A stretch of DNA of 64,000 nt from Microcaldota archaeon (GCA_016188965.1 JACPGT010000010.1:47468-111467); one strand, 5' to 3'; numbered from the stretch's first letter, positions 24,593 to 34,095 are shown. A program made the numbers and translations. Notes: a model not told the origin generated them from the letters alone.

Positions 24593-27500
24593 TCAGCCGG
24601 ATTCTTTCCTTGCAAATTTTACGTGCCCAACTTTCGGCTCGTAAAGATCTCCTTTGAGCTTAAGCTCGTCAACAATACGCCTGGCACTGACTTCATCAAT
24701 TCCAAATACTCCAGCCTCTTTAACAATTTCGTCAATTGCCACCAAGTCATATTGTTTCTGCAAAGTACCAATGATACCGTAGATTGTACGCTGTCGATCT
24801 GTTTTGCTCTTCGGCTGTCCGATGGAGATGATGTCCGAATCGATGCGCCCCGTCGTCTTGTCGACGAACACGTCGTTCAGCACGAACATGGCCAACGCGA
24901 TGGCACGCTCCGCGTCCTGCAACTCGACGCGCTGGGACAAACGCAGTTTGGCCGAGGCTTCCGACAACCGGATGATGCCCTCGATGTGGCGGGCCGTGAT
25001 GGAAAAAGTGTTGTCCTTGGCGCCCTGCTTGCGCAAGTCGACGTAGAACTCCTTGATTTTCTCCGCCGCTTCCTCCGTCAGGTTCGGCCGCACGTGGCGG
25101 CGGGCATACGCGACGTATTTGCGCAACAAATCCATCTCGATGACGGGCATGATGTCCTTCTGCACCGCCGCCGCGTCGCCTTGAAGCGACAACTTGTGGC
25201 CCAAGAGGATGTGGTCGGCCGTTCTTCGGTCCTTCGTCTCGTCCAGCACGTCCTTGATGGTGAAAATCAAGTCAAAACGCGACAACAAAGGAGGCGAGAT
25301 GTTGAATTGTTCGGCTGGCGGCGTGTTCGGATCGAAGCGGCCCATCTTGGGATTCGCCGCGGCCAACACCGACGTTTTGGATTGGAACTGCGTCACGATG
25401 CCGGCTTTCGCCACGGAGATGACTTGCTGTTCCATGGCTTGGTGGATGGAACCGCGGTCCTCCACGTCCATCTTGTCGAACTCGTCGATGATGGCAAGGC
25501 CGCCGTTGGCCAACACCATGGCTCCGGCTTTCAGAATCCAGCCTTCCCCGTCCTTGTCCCGTTCAGCGGAAGCCGTCAAACCCACGCCGGTAGCCGATTC
25601 GCCGGAGACGTAAACGGATTTGGGCGAGATGCGGGACACGTAGCCGAGGATGGAGGACTTGGCCGTGTTGTGCGAAATGATGCCGTTGGCGATGAATCGC
25701 TTGGCGGAAGGCACTTCGATGTCAAACACGTCGGCAACCCCGGCAGGACGGATGGAGACGATGCGTTCGCTGCGCTGCTGGCCGTGCTCGTGATGCAGGT
25801 CCTTGACGTCGGCCACCAATTGTGCCAATCGGCCTTTCTTTTTGGCCGAGCGAAAACCGATGGATTTTGCGTATTTGCGTATGGCTTGGGCACGGCGGAT
25901 GGTCAAGTTGCGCTCGACGATGCGGGAATGGATACCGAAGCGCAATAGCAGGATCTGAACGTCGCGGAGAAGTTCGATTTCCGAAGACTTCAATTGCACC
26001 GCGCGTTTTCCGCGGCCCTTTGAAAACACGGTTCCGTCCGCTTCAAAGAGCCAGGCCAAGAACTCGGCGGCCACCTTGTTTCCGGATTGAAGCACCAAAT
26101 CGGGCACGCGCCGCTGGCGGAGGAACTGCACGTTGGACGCCACGTCCACGCTGTGCGTTTCCAAGACATGAATAGGTTTCTTGCCTGGCCGCCGTTCAGT
26201 ACGGTGCCCCAACGGAATGCCGAATTGATTCAGCGCCATCTGCTTCAGCAACGGGATGAGGTCTTCCTCTTCCGAATTGACGTCCATGGCGACGCGCGTG
26301 CGCGTGACCCAGCCATCGCCCAGGACGTAGCCCATCCAGCCGGCCAATTCTGAAGTCAAGTGGGTCGGCAAAACGACGTTGTTGCGGGGCCCGAAACGGC
26401 GTGGCGTCTTTTTCCAATCAAGGGGCAGGTTTGCCGCGATAGTGCAGGGAATGCCGGTGACGGTTGCCAGTCGATCGCCCACCGCAAGTTCGTCCAAGCG
26501 CTTCCACGTGCGGGTCATGCCGTTGACGACCATCAAGGGATGGTTGTACGTGCCTTTGACGCATTTTCCGGATTCGGTGACGACTTCCATGATTTTCTGG
26601 CTCGGATACGAATGGAAGACCGTGGCATCTGCGCGTTTCTTACCACCCTCGCCCGTCAAAATGGGTGCGTGGATGGATTGGAGGTGTTTTTCACCCATTT
26701 GGCCCAATTTCACGATGGCGCCGTTTCCCAACGCCACGCGTTCGTCCGCAATGAGGCAACCGGGGTCTCCGATTAACAATAAGTGCACGTCAGAACGGAT
26801 CTTTTTGCCGTCGGGAAGCACTTTGCCCGGCGTTCCTCCGAACAACTGCAACGCGATGGCTTGCTTCAACTCGCTATAACCATAAATGCTGGGTGCGACG
26901 CTTTTGACGATTTTCTCGAAGAGCGCGGGATCGTGGGCCAGCCCCTCGATTTCTTCCTGTTCTTCCTTGGTGATCTCAAGCTCCTCGAACTCGCGCTCCA
27001 TGCGTTGCAAGTGCACCGCGTCGATGAACTTGGCGTAGACCGCGGACTTGACCTTGCCTTCCTTGACGGGCTTCAGGCGCAACACCCCGGAGATGATGAA
27101 TTTCTCGCCGGGAACCATGAGGTTGACCAAGTCATCCTCGAGCCAGACTTCGACGGAGGCCGTGGGCGCGTTGCCCCGCAGCTTCTCGACCAATTCCTGG
27201 ATTTGTGCTCGTTGGACGTTGATGAACTCGCTGGAGCCGGGTTTTTCCAGGAGTTTGAAGTCGCGCCGGCCGCATTGGCAGATGGCCGGCGGCTTGATAG
27301 TGGACTTGTCCGTCGCCGTCTTGATCGTAGTCTGGCAGTGGATGCACTGCCACAGCGACGTCTTCATCAACGGCTTGATTTCCGTGACCCAGCTGACCAC
27401 CCCTTCCACCCGAAAAAGCCGGTCCAGATGCTTGGCGCCCAGGTTCTGAACCGACGTCTCCAGCGTGGCGGGCAAGTTGAAGAAGCGGACGTGCAAAGGC

Positions 27501-27754
27501 CGCGGCGAATCCTCGACGCCGCGGGAATCCAGCACGCCTACGGGCCGATAGCTTTGGATGGCCTTCTCGGCAGCCGCGACCATCTCGTCAGGTTTTTCAC
27601 GCAACCGCTGTGCCAAATCGGGGTACGACCGGTCCAACAGGTTGAAGTCGACGGAAAGGCTTCGTTTGTCCGGATAGTTCTCGAAGGCGTCGATGATGTC
27701 CTGCCGATAGTGTTCGTCGAGGAATTTTTCGAAACCCTGGACAAAGTCTTCCAT
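24593..27754 (-). CDS. mcm: MCM replicative helicase, interrupted by an intein
   Basis: The replicative helicase unwinds DNA as a hexamer. The host protein has an N-terminal OB/zinc domain with cysteines in CIHC and CQCG, the AAA+ core with Walker A split by the intein (GDPG then TAKSS), Walker B IIDEFDKM, arginine finger SRFDLIF and a C-terminal winged helix. Without the 364-residue intein the helicase is about 690 residues, a normal length. The open frame begins with TTG at 27763, but ATG at 27754 is the likelier start. Confidence 0.96.
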   Translation of the reverse strand: MEDFVQGFEKFLDEHYRQDIIDAFENYPDKRSLSVDFNLLDRSYPDLAQRLREKPDEMVAAAEKAIQSYRPVGVLDSRGVEDSPRPLHVRFFNLPATLETSVQNLGAKHLDRLFRVEGVVSWVTEIKPLMKTSLWQCIHCQTTIKTATDKSTIKPPAICQCGRRDFKLLEKPGSSEFINVQRAQIQELVEKLRGNAPTASVEVWLEDDLVNLMVPGEKFIISGVLRLKPVKEGKVKSAVYAKFIDAVHLQRMEREFEELEITKEEQEEIEGLAHDPALFEKIVKSVAPSIYGYSELKQAIALQLFGGTPGKVLPDGKKIRSDVHLLLIGDPGCLIADERVALGNGAIVKLGQMGEKHLQSIHAPILTGEGGKKRADATVFHSYPSQKIMEVVTESGKCVKGTYNHPLMVVNGMTRTWKRLDELAVGDRLATVTGIPCTIAANLPLDWKKTPRRFGPRNNVVLPTHLTSELAGWMGYVLGDGWVTRTRVAMDVNSEEEDLIPLLKQMALNQFGIPLGHRTERRPGKKPIHVLETHSVDVASNVQFLRQRRVPDLVLQSGNKVAAEFLAWLFEADGTVFSKGRGKRAVQLKSSEIELLRDVQILLLRFGIHSRIVERNLTIRRAQAIRKYAKSIGFRSAKKKGRLAQLVADVKDLHHEHGQQRSERIVSIRPAGVADVFDIEVPSAKRFIANGIISHNTAKSSILGYVSRISPKSVYVSGESATGVGLTASAERDKDGEGWILKAGAMVLANGGLAIIDEFDKMDVEDRGSIHQAMEQQVISVAKAGIVTQFQSKTSVLAAANPKMGRFDPNTPPAEQFNISPPLLSRFDLIFTIKDVLDETKDRRTADHILLGHKLSLQGDAAAVQKDIMPVIEMDLLRKYVAYARRHVRPNLTEEAAEKIKEFYVDLRKQGAKDNTFSITARHIEGIIRLSEASAKLRLSQRVELQDAERAIALAMFVLNDVFVDKTTGRIDSDIISIGQPKSKTDRQRTIYGIIGTLQKQYDLVAIDEIVKEAGVFGIDEVSARRIVDELKLKGDLYEPKVGHVKFARKESG
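25667..26758 (-). mobile_element. Intein with LAGLIDADG homing endonuclease in mcm
   Basis: The 364-residue insert begins with Cys (block A CLIADERVALGNG), ends with ISHN (block G) and is followed by Thr as the +1 extein residue. Two dodecapeptide motifs, LAGWMGYVLGDG and LAWLFEADG, mark a LAGLIDADG endonuclease. Block B is around GTYNHPL and block F around VFDIEVPSAKRFIANG. Insertion is exactly in the Walker A loop, a known intein site type in ATPases. All splicing residues look intact, so splicing and mobility may both be active. Confidence 0.93.
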
Positions 27755-27920
27755 GAAGGACAAACACCGGCTAGGCTAGAAACCCAAAGAAGTCGGTCAG
27801 CGGAATAGGAAAACCAACGGACGGCTGCGTCCTTAGCCTCAAATGCCGCACGGCAATCCGGCCCCACCCGTGAAACGCCCTGCAACCCGCTGCTTTATTT
27901 CGGCCCTTTGAGAGGACAAT

Positions 27921-27930
27921 TAATATAATC
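27921..27930 (+). promoter_or_regulatory. TATA box between mcm and the tail-anchored protein
   Basis: taatataatc lies about 34 bases before the ATG at 27960. The same AT-rich patch could also serve mcm on the other strand, leaving a longer leader. The rest of 27755-27959 holds no gene. Confidence 0.5.
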
Positions 27931-27959
27931 CGAACCTGTTTTATGGCTTGCGCATTGAC

Positions 27960-28205
27960 ATGAAGGCCCGCATCGTCCCGAAAGTAGACACTTCCGACCG
28001 GTTGGACGCCATCGAGCGCCAGTTACGCCAAGTCCGGTCCGAATTGGAAAACTTGTCCGAATTCGAATCCCGCACCGAAGCCGTGGTCGAGCGCAAGGTC
28101 TACGAAATCAAGGCAGTATCCTACGTCACGCTCATCGTGGCCTCTGTCCTGCTGGCCCTCGTGTTGGGCATGGTGCTCAACGCATTGGGCGTACGCTTCT
28201 TCTGA
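27960..28205 (+). CDS. Tail-anchored coiled-coil protein, 81 residues
   Basis: Residues 10-48 form a charged coiled coil (RLDAIERQLRQVRSELENL) and residues 56-76 a single membrane helix near the C-terminus. The ATG at 27960 is preferred over the upstream TTG because it fits the TATA box. It stands alone between mcm and the Cys-rich lipoprotein gene. Function unknown; it may scaffold something at the membrane. Confidence 0.65.
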   Translation: MKARIVPKVDTSDRLDAIERQLRQVRSELENLSEFESRTEAVVERKVYEIKAVSYVTLIVASVLLALVLGMVLNALGVRFF

Positions 28206-28257
28206 ACGTCGAACGGCCGGTAGCGCTCCGGAAGAGAAAACGAAGTCAACTCAAAAA

Positions 28258-28839
28258 TCAGACGGTTTGGATGATTTGGCAGTCCTGATCGACTTCGACA
28301 AAATGCCGGGCCGATACGCCGAACGCCGGACACGTGTTCGCATCCAGGTCATCTACGGCCTGGCGGGGAGAATGGGCGACGTCGCAGACCCAGCCGGGCG
28401 CGGCGGCGTTGGAAAGACAAGGGCCGGCGGACAAGTCGGTTCCACGAGCGCGGGCCTCCCGGCAGGACTGGACGCAGTTGAATTCCGCCTCTTTCTGCCC
28501 TTCAAGCTGGCTTGACGATTCAAACATATCCTTGACACATTGAACGGCGTCGGCACTCCAAGCACACGTACCGGCCTGGCAGAGGCATCCGCCGGGTTTG
28601 TAGCAGACGTAATCGTCGCGGTACTCACACGTCGTGACCGCCGGCGGCTTGGACTTGGCCTGGCAGATTTGGCCCGAACAGCCGGAAACGACGCAATCCG
28701 TATCGGTTTGGCATTCCAACGCGGCGATGGATGCCGAAGGCGAAGCAGTCGGGGTGGGCGAAGGCGTTGCAGAAGGCCCGGCCGTGCAGCCAGACAACAC
28801 TAACGCCGCCACCATCAAGACGGCAATGGCGGCCTTCAT
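28258..28839 (-). CDS. Lipoprotein with eight-cysteine-cluster domain
   Basis: About 193 residues from the ATG at 28839, which overlaps the serS stop as ATGA. A signal peptide ends in the lipobox LVLSGC, then a Thr/Pro/Ser linker (about 20-38). A compact Cys-rich domain (about 45-100, with CQTDTDCVVSGCSG and CLCQAGTCAW) and a second Cys-bearing part follow. The first domain resembles eight-cysteine-cluster domains of bacterial and archaeal exported proteins. Function unknown; envelope location inferred. Confidence 0.75.
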   Translation of the reverse strand: MKAAIAVLMVAALVLSGCTAGPSATPSPTPTASPSASIAALECQTDTDCVVSGCSGQICQAKSKPPAVTTCEYRDDYVCYKPGGCLCQAGTCAWSADAVQCVKDMFESSSQLEGQKEAEFNCVQSCREARARGTDLSAGPCLSNAAAPGWVCDVAHSPRQAVDDLDANTCPAFGVSARHFVEVDQDCQIIQTV

Positions 28840-30140
28840 TTCTTCTTTTCTCCAGGCTTTGCCGGTTTGGCCGTGATTTCCTTGAACGGCAAATACGCAT
28901 GCAGTGCCTTGGGCATACGAATGGAGCCGTCGGGTTGCTGGAAGTTCTCCAAGATGGCCACGATGGCACGGGGATTGGCGATGGCCGTGCTGTTCAACGT
29001 GTGGACGTATTCCTTGGCGCCGCCGTACTTGCCGTATTTGACGTTCAGGCCCACCGCTTGGTACGCCGTGCAGTTGCTGCAGGACACGACTTCGCGGTAC
29101 GTGCCTTGCGCCGGCATCCATGCCTCGATGTCGTACTTCTTGGCCGCCACGGTGCCGATGTCGCCGGTGCAGATGTTGACCACGCGGTACGGCAATTCCA
29201 GCTTTTGGAAGAGCTCTTCCGCGTTGGCCAGCAGTTGCTCATGGATCGTCCAGGAGTCTTCCGGCTTGCAGAAGACGAATTGTTCGACTTTCGTGAATTG
29301 GTGGACGCGGAAGATGCCCTTGGTGTCCTTGCCGTGCGCGCCGGCTTCCTTGCGGAAGCACGCCGACACGCCCGCGTACTTGGCCGGCAAATCCTCTTCG
29401 GCGAACACTTCGTCCATGTGCATGGCGGCCATGGGGTGTTCCGATGTGGCGATGAGGTACAAATCCTCGCCGTCGATCTTGTACATGACGTCCTCGAAGT
29501 CCTTGAGGTCCGTCACGCCCTCGTACGGTCCGCGGCGCATCATGAACGGCGGATAGACGGGAATGAACCCTTTCCGGTACAAGGATTCCAAAGCGAAACG
29601 CTGCAGCGCCAAGTCCAGGAGGACCAATTCATTGGTCAGGAAGTAGAAACGGGCGCCCGAGACTTTCGCGGCGCGCTCGATGTCGGCGATACCCAGCTTT
29701 CCGATGAGGTCGACATGGCTTTGGATGCCGAAATCCGGGACATCGCGTCCGCCCCACTCGCGCACCGTGACGTTGCCGGACTCATCGGCGGCTTCCGGCA
29801 CGCTTTCGTGCAGCAGGTTGGGAAGTCCGGATAGAAGGCGGTTGACGCCGGCGAGCTTTTCCTGGGCCACGGCGTCGACTTTGGCGACCTGGTCGGGCAG
29901 CTCTTTGGCTTCCTTGAATAGTGCCGCCGCATCTTTGCCTGCTTTCTTGGCGTCGTTGATTTCTTTTGAAATCGTGTTGCGGCGCTGCCGGACGGTCTCG
30001 ACGTGCGACAACGCGGCGCGGTAGTCCTTGTCCGACGTCAGCAAGGCATCCAGCCGTTTCAAGAGTTCGGGGTTGGCACGCTTTTTGTAATTCTGGCGGA
30101 TCGAGTCGGCGTTTTCCCGGACGAAGCGGAGTTCGAGCAC
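28836..30140 (-). CDS. serS: Seryl-tRNA synthetase
   Basis: The 434-residue class II synthetase charges tRNA-Ser. It has the N-terminal coiled-coil arm (about residues 30-105) and a catalytic core with class II motifs 2 and 3 (around CFRKEAGAHGKDTKG and LNSTAIANPRAIVAILEN). This is the common SerRS type, not the rare methanogen type. The start codon is GTG, 10 bases after the aIF5A stop. Confidence 0.95.
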   Translation of the reverse strand: MLELRFVRENADSIRQNYKKRANPELLKRLDALLTSDKDYRAALSHVETVRQRRNTISKEINDAKKAGKDAAALFKEAKELPDQVAKVDAVAQEKLAGVNRLLSGLPNLLHESVPEAADESGNVTVREWGGRDVPDFGIQSHVDLIGKLGIADIERAAKVSGARFYFLTNELVLLDLALQRFALESLYRKGFIPVYPPFMMRRGPYEGVTDLKDFEDVMYKIDGEDLYLIATSEHPMAAMHMDEVFAEEDLPAKYAGVSACFRKEAGAHGKDTKGIFRVHQFTKVEQFVFCKPEDSWTIHEQLLANAEELFQKLELPYRVVNICTGDIGTVAAKKYDIEAWMPAQGTYREVVSCSNCTAYQAVGLNVKYGKYGGAKEYVHTLNSTAIANPRAIVAILENFQQPDGSIRMPKALHAYLPFKEITAKPAKPGEKKK

Positions 30141-30149
30141 GATGCGGGC

Positions 30150-30551
30150 TCACTCGTTGTCGTAGACGCGCAAGAGCAGTTTCTTGCCCATGACGACCAT
30201 GTACTGGATTTCTTTTCCGACTTCCAGATCCTTCATCATGTCGTCGGGGATGGACACGTCGAACGTCTCGTACGACGCCAAATCCATCAAGTTGGCCAAG
30301 TTGCCCGAAAGGCTGACGACCTGCGCGCGCTTGCGCTCCACAATGGGAATCTCGACGTCGGCGTCGGTGGACTTCATCAACGAGCGCTTGCCGTTGTCGA
30401 ACAGGCCCATGGCCTCGATGCGCAGCTTGGCGGCGCCGTGCTTGCCCGGCTTGGACTTGTCCATGCTCACGACGCGGCAGGGCACGTCGTCGATGATGAC
30501 GTATTTTCCAATCCTCAAGTCGCCCATGGTGGCAAAAATCCGGTCGCTCAC
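30150..30551 (-). CDS. eif5A: Translation factor aIF5A
   Basis: aIF5A promotes peptide bond formation on the ribosome and carries a hypusine-type modification. The modified Lys lies in SKPGKHGAAK. The two-domain protein (SH3-like then OB fold) has 133 residues from a GTG at 30551. That start is set by the Shine-Dalgarno GAGGTG at 30559-30564, seven bases upstream. The longer frame to 30608 has no family match. It sits directly before serS. Confidence 0.94.
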   Translation of the reverse strand: MSDRIFATMGDLRIGKYVIIDDVPCRVVSMDKSKPGKHGAAKLRIEAMGLFDNGKRSLMKSTDADVEIPIVERKRAQVVSLSGNLANLMDLASYETFDVSIPDDMMKDLEVGKEIQYMVVMGKKLLLRVYDNE

Positions 30552-30558
30552 AAACACA

Positions 30559-30564
30559 CACCTC
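30559..30564 (-). promoter_or_regulatory. Ribosome binding site deciding the aIF5A GTG start
   Basis: GAGGTG on the minus strand lies seven bases before GTG. It selects this codon over a downstream ATG that would truncate the N-terminal strand. Confidence 0.6.
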
Positions 30565-30640
30565 AATTCAAGAAGAAACCCGGATTTGCCAAAGACGTTT
30601 AGGCTCAAGCGGGCGGTTCAGACGGTTTAAGGGCTAAACC

Positions 30641-30650
30641 CTTATTTAAA
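30641..30650 (+). promoter_or_regulatory. TATA box of the tatD cluster
   Basis: cttatttaaa is centred 25 bases before the tatD ATG, so this message is leaderless. Confidence 0.6.
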
Positions 30651-30670
30651 ACCCCGCCAAAAAGCCGTTC

Positions 30671-31438
30671 ATGCATTTTCTTGACGCTCACTGCCATCTG
30701 GACCACGCCGAATTCCAAGCCCCCGGCATCCTGGACCTCATCATCGAACGTATGCGTCAGGCCCAAACCACGGCAGTCACGCATGGAACCGACGCCCAAA
30801 GCAACCGCAACCAGCTGGCGTTGGTCAAAAAATACCCCGACGCCCTCAAAGCGGCCTGCGGGCTGGACCCGTTCCACGCCACAACGGAGAGCCTCGAAAA
30901 ACACATGCAATTCTTGGAAACCCACAAAGCCCACTTGACCGCCATCGGCGAAATCGGCCTGGACCTGCACTACTTCGGCCCGGAAACCCTGCCACGCCAA
31001 AAGGAAGTATTTGAAGCACAACTGGCATTCGCGGAAAAGACCAAGTTGGCCTGCGTCATCCACACCCGAAAAGCCGTGGACGAAGTCCTGTCCACGTTGC
31101 CGTCCTACCATGGAGTCCACGTCTTGCATTTCTTCCTGGAAAAAAAGCACGCCGCCAAGGCCCTGGATGCGGGGTGCTACTTGAGCCTGCCGACGGTCAG
31201 AAGCAAGGACCGCACCGCCATCATCAAGAACTCTCCGTTGGACCGCTTGCTGACGGAGACGGATTCACCGTACGGCTGGGATAAGGACGAATTCGGCAAA
31301 CCACAGCTGAACGAGCCGTCCAACGTCCGGGAAGTCTATGCGCACATCGCGCAGACGCTGGACAAAGACTTAAAGGACGTGCAGGACCAAATACTCAAAA
31401 ACGCGGAAAAGGTATTCCAATGGAAGAACGACGAGTAG
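30671..31438 (+). CDS. tatD: TatD-family metal-dependent nuclease
   Basis: The 255-residue TIM-barrel hydrolase has the metal ligands in DAHCHLD (residues 5-11), Glu in IGEIGLDLHY, His in CVIHTRKA, His in VLHFF and Asp in TETDSPYG. TatD proteins are 3'-5' DNA or RNA exonucleases and tRNA or DNA repair factors. It heads a forward run whose next gene overlaps its end by 19 bases. Confidence 0.9.
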   Translation: MHFLDAHCHLDHAEFQAPGILDLIIERMRQAQTTAVTHGTDAQSNRNQLALVKKYPDALKAACGLDPFHATTESLEKHMQFLETHKAHLTAIGEIGLDLHYFGPETLPRQKEVFEAQLAFAEKTKLACVIHTRKAVDEVLSTLPSYHGVHVLHFFLEKKHAAKALDAGCYLSLPTVRSKDRTAIIKNSPLDRLLTETDSPYGWDKDEFGKPQLNEPSNVREVYAHIAQTLDKDLKDVQDQILKNAEKVFQWKNDE

Positions 31439-31905
31439 CCCGGAAAGTATACTGGATGAATCCGCACGCAGACGGCCCCGAGCTGGCTCAAGCGCTGGAA
31501 CGGATGCTGGAACGGATGAACACCCCGGTCTCCGTCACCCATTTCGAGTCTCCGGAAACCCTCAACCACGAACTTTCCCGGCAGCGGCCTCATCTGGTCT
31601 TGGCCAACATCGGCGTCGATTACGGCGGCTTGAATAACCTGCTGACGCGGCTCAAAACAGGTGAAACATTCGACGCCATCAAGGAAGACGAAGACCGCCG
31701 AAAACCAGGGCCCAAGGCGCTGGCAAGCGCCAGGGAATGGGACGTACCCGTCTACGTAGTCTCCGGACACACCGACCTCATAAAGCGCAGAGAAAAGACG
31801 GAAGCGGAACTCCGAGAACGAGGCGCGGCCGGCGTATTCGCAATCCCGAACGAATTCACCCAGATGGTGCACGCCGTCAAGCGCCACCTGGACCAGGTAC
31901 GATAA
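31420..31905 (+). CDS. Receiver-like protein lacking the phospho-acceptor pattern
   Basis: The 161-residue soluble protein has an alternating beta-alpha layout like a response-regulator receiver: LVLANIGVDYGG where the acceptor strand would be, VPVYVVSGHTD and a final GVFAIPNEFTQMVHAVKRHL resembling the K-P-F end. The usual acidic pocket is not obvious, so phosphorylation is doubtful. It overlaps tatD and ends one base before the NYN gene. It may couple the nucleases, which is inferred from context only. Confidence 0.55.
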   Translation: MEERRVARKVYWMNPHADGPELAQALERMLERMNTPVSVTHFESPETLNHELSRQRPHLVLANIGVDYGGLNNLLTRLKTGETFDAIKEDEDRRKPGPKALASAREWDVPVYVVSGHTDLIKRREKTEAELRERGAAGVFAIPNEFTQMVHAVKRHLDQVR

Positions 31906-31906
31906 C

Positions 31907-32353
31907 ATGCTCAAACAACTCCGACAAGCCCTGACCAAGAAGGAAAAGAACATCGCCTGTTTCGTCGACGGGCCCAACATGCTGCGAAAAGAACTCGGCG
32001 TCAACTTAGAGACCATCAAAGCCCGCCTGCTGAAGCAGGGCCGCCTCAAAGTCGCCAAAGTATTCTTGGACCAATACGCTTCGGACAAGCTGATCGAGGC
32101 GGTGACGAACCAAGGATTCGAAGTCGTCATCGTCCCTTCGGACGTGGATGTCGCCTTGGCCGTGGACGCCACGGAATACGTGTTCAACCCCAACATCGAA
32201 GTCATCGCCGTCTGCTCGCGCGACTCGGACTTCAAGCCGCTTCTGACGAAAGCCAAAGAACACGGCAAAGAGACCATCGTGGTGGGCACCGAGCCGGATT
32301 TTTCCGCCGCGTTGCAGAACACGGCCGACATCGTCATCAACCTCCGCCAATAA
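31907..32353 (+). CDS. NYN-domain (LabA-like) PIN-type ribonuclease
   Basis: The 148-residue protein matches the NYN/PIN-like fold: FVDGPNM with the first catalytic Asp (near residue 21), DVDVALAVDA (near 79-88) and CSRDSDFKPL (near 104-113), the conserved acidic site. Such proteins are RNases acting on tRNA or mRNA. It lies in a tight run with tatD and the receiver-like gene, suggesting a nucleic-acid processing cluster. Confidence 0.85.
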   Translation: MLKQLRQALTKKEKNIACFVDGPNMLRKELGVNLETIKARLLKQGRLKVAKVFLDQYASDKLIEAVTNQGFEVVIVPSDVDVALAVDATEYVFNPNIEVIAVCSRDSDFKPLLTKAKEHGKETIVVGTEPDFSAALQNTADIVINLRQ

Positions 32354-32417
32354 TCCACCCCGCGCCGCCATTGGAACAAGCCGGCCCAATTCGTCGTCCG
32401 ATTCGCCGGTCTTGCGG

Positions 32418-32425
32418 TATTTATA
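32418..32425 (+). promoter_or_regulatory. TATA box for the DUF2226-like/minD pair
   Basis: tatttata lies about 37 bases before the ATG at 32458. Confidence 0.5.
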
Positions 32426-32457
32426 CTCCCAATTCCTAATGCAGACCGGATTCTGAC

Positions 32458-32982
32458 ATGAACCTGCCTTCCGGCAAGATCCTCAAGACCAACCTCGACG
32501 CCACGTCCACCGACCTGGTGGCCTTAATGGACGAACTGCGCCGCAAGCGGTTCAACGGCTACCTGGCATTAACCATCAAAGGGCAAGCCGGCATCGAGGA
32601 AGGCACCGTCCTGCTCGACTCCGGCAAAGTCGTCGGCGCCACGTATGAATACTACGCCTACGACAAGGAAGTCGCCGGCGAAAAAGCATTCCAACGCCTG
32701 CTGAACGCCGCGTCGCACAAGTCCGGCGTCATCGACGTGGTCGAACTCACGGCCGAACAAGTCCACCTCGCGCTGGCATTCCACGAGGACGCCGTCTTCG
32801 TCCCGTCAGAGGAAAGCCTCCGGCACATCAAACTGCCGGCCTATTCGCCGTTCTTCGAAGAAGAAATCCGAAAAGAAGCCCAAACCGCCGGTTCGGACCT
32901 CCTGGGCAAGAAGTACAAACTCTACGACCTGACCAAGCCCGGACAGCCGGGCGCCGTCATGCCGGAAGGACAACACCCATGA
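32458..32982 (+). CDS. DUF2226-like protein paired with a MinD-type ATPase
   Basis: The 174-residue protein starts with LPSGKILKTNLDA and continues with a mixed beta domain (FNGYLALTIKGQAGIEEG and VLLDSGKVVGATYEYYAY) resembling archaeal DUF2226 and the related PatA/DUF4388 folds. No catalytic motif is seen. The ATGA overlap with the MinD-like gene suggests the two proteins work together, perhaps one placing the other in the cell. Confidence 0.6.
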   Translation: MNLPSGKILKTNLDATSTDLVALMDELRRKRFNGYLALTIKGQAGIEEGTVLLDSGKVVGATYEYYAYDKEVAGEKAFQRLLNAASHKSGVIDVVELTAEQVHLALAFHEDAVFVPSEESLRHIKLPAYSPFFEEEIRKEAQTAGSDLLGKKYKLYDLTKPGQPGAVMPEGQHP

Positions 32983-33791
32983 GCAGCATCGTATTCGCAT
33001 CGGGAAAAGGCGGCGTGGGCAAGAGCTCCATCTGCCTCAACTTGGCGCTGGTACTGGCCAAATCGGGCAAGAAAATCGTCATCGTCGACGCCGACATGGC
33101 CATGGCCAACATCGGCCTCATGCTAGGCGTCGAGCGTACCCCCATCACGCTGAACCACGTCCTATCCGGCGAGAACGCGATCGAGGATGCCGTGTACGAC
33201 GGGCCATGGGGCCTCCGGTACGTGCCGTCCGAATTGTCCGTCGAAAAACTGTCCTCCGTCGATTTTTCCAAGCTGCGCGACGCCATACTACAACTGGAAA
33301 AATCGTACGACTACGTCTTCATCGACCCGGCGCCGGGATGGATGCCCGACGCGAAGGCGGCCATGGACGCCGCGTCGGAAGCTTACGTCATCCTGACACC
33401 CGAGCCTCCGGCCATGGCCGACGGACTCAAGGTCAAAAACTACTTGGAACGCAAAGGCACCCGCCTCAACGGCGCCATCCTCAACATGGTCATGAACGAC
33501 CCGGTCGAAGTCAAACCCAAGGAAGTCGAGACGCTGTTGGGCATCAAAGTCGCCGCCGTGCTGCCGGAGGACCGCGCCGTGCGCAAGGCCTCGGCCAGCC
33601 AGAGCCCCATCGCCCTGCAGTCGCCGCACAGCCCGTTCATGCTCGCATTGACGCGCCTGGCCGGCCAAATCACGGGACATGCGGTGGCGTTGCCGGAAAC
33701 GAAAGTTAAAAAAGGAATCCTGCAGAGTATTGTTGAGTTCTTCCGCAACTTGTTTGCGAAGAAGAACAAAGCCGCCGCGGGTCCGAAGTGA
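32979..33791 (+). CDS. minD: MinD/ParA-like ATPase
   Basis: The 270-residue ATPase has the deviant Walker A GKGGVGKS (residues 9-16), Switch I with DADMAMAN and Walker B YVFIDPAPG. A C-terminal amphipathic helix (about 245-258, GILQSIVEFFRNLF) followed by a Lys-rich tail would bind the membrane as in bacterial MinD. Archaeal MinD homologues position chemosensory arrays and archaella. No MinC or MinE is visible here; the upstream DUF2226-like protein may be the partner. Confidence 0.88.
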   Translation: MSSIVFASGKGGVGKSSICLNLALVLAKSGKKIVIVDADMAMANIGLMLGVERTPITLNHVLSGENAIEDAVYDGPWGLRYVPSELSVEKLSSVDFSKLRDAILQLEKSYDYVFIDPAPGWMPDAKAAMDAASEAYVILTPEPPAMADGLKVKNYLERKGTRLNGAILNMVMNDPVEVKPKEVETLLGIKVAAVLPEDRAVRKASASQSPIALQSPHSPFMLALTRLAGQITGHAVALPETKVKKGILQSIVEFFRNLFAKKNKAAAGPK

Positions 33792-34091
<300 letters not shown>

Positions 34092-34095
34092 AACC

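Noticed and set aside
24341..25948. 535-residue plus-strand open frame opposite mcm
   Set aside because: Shadow of the MCM coding strand; composition is typical of an antisense frame and no start signal is present.
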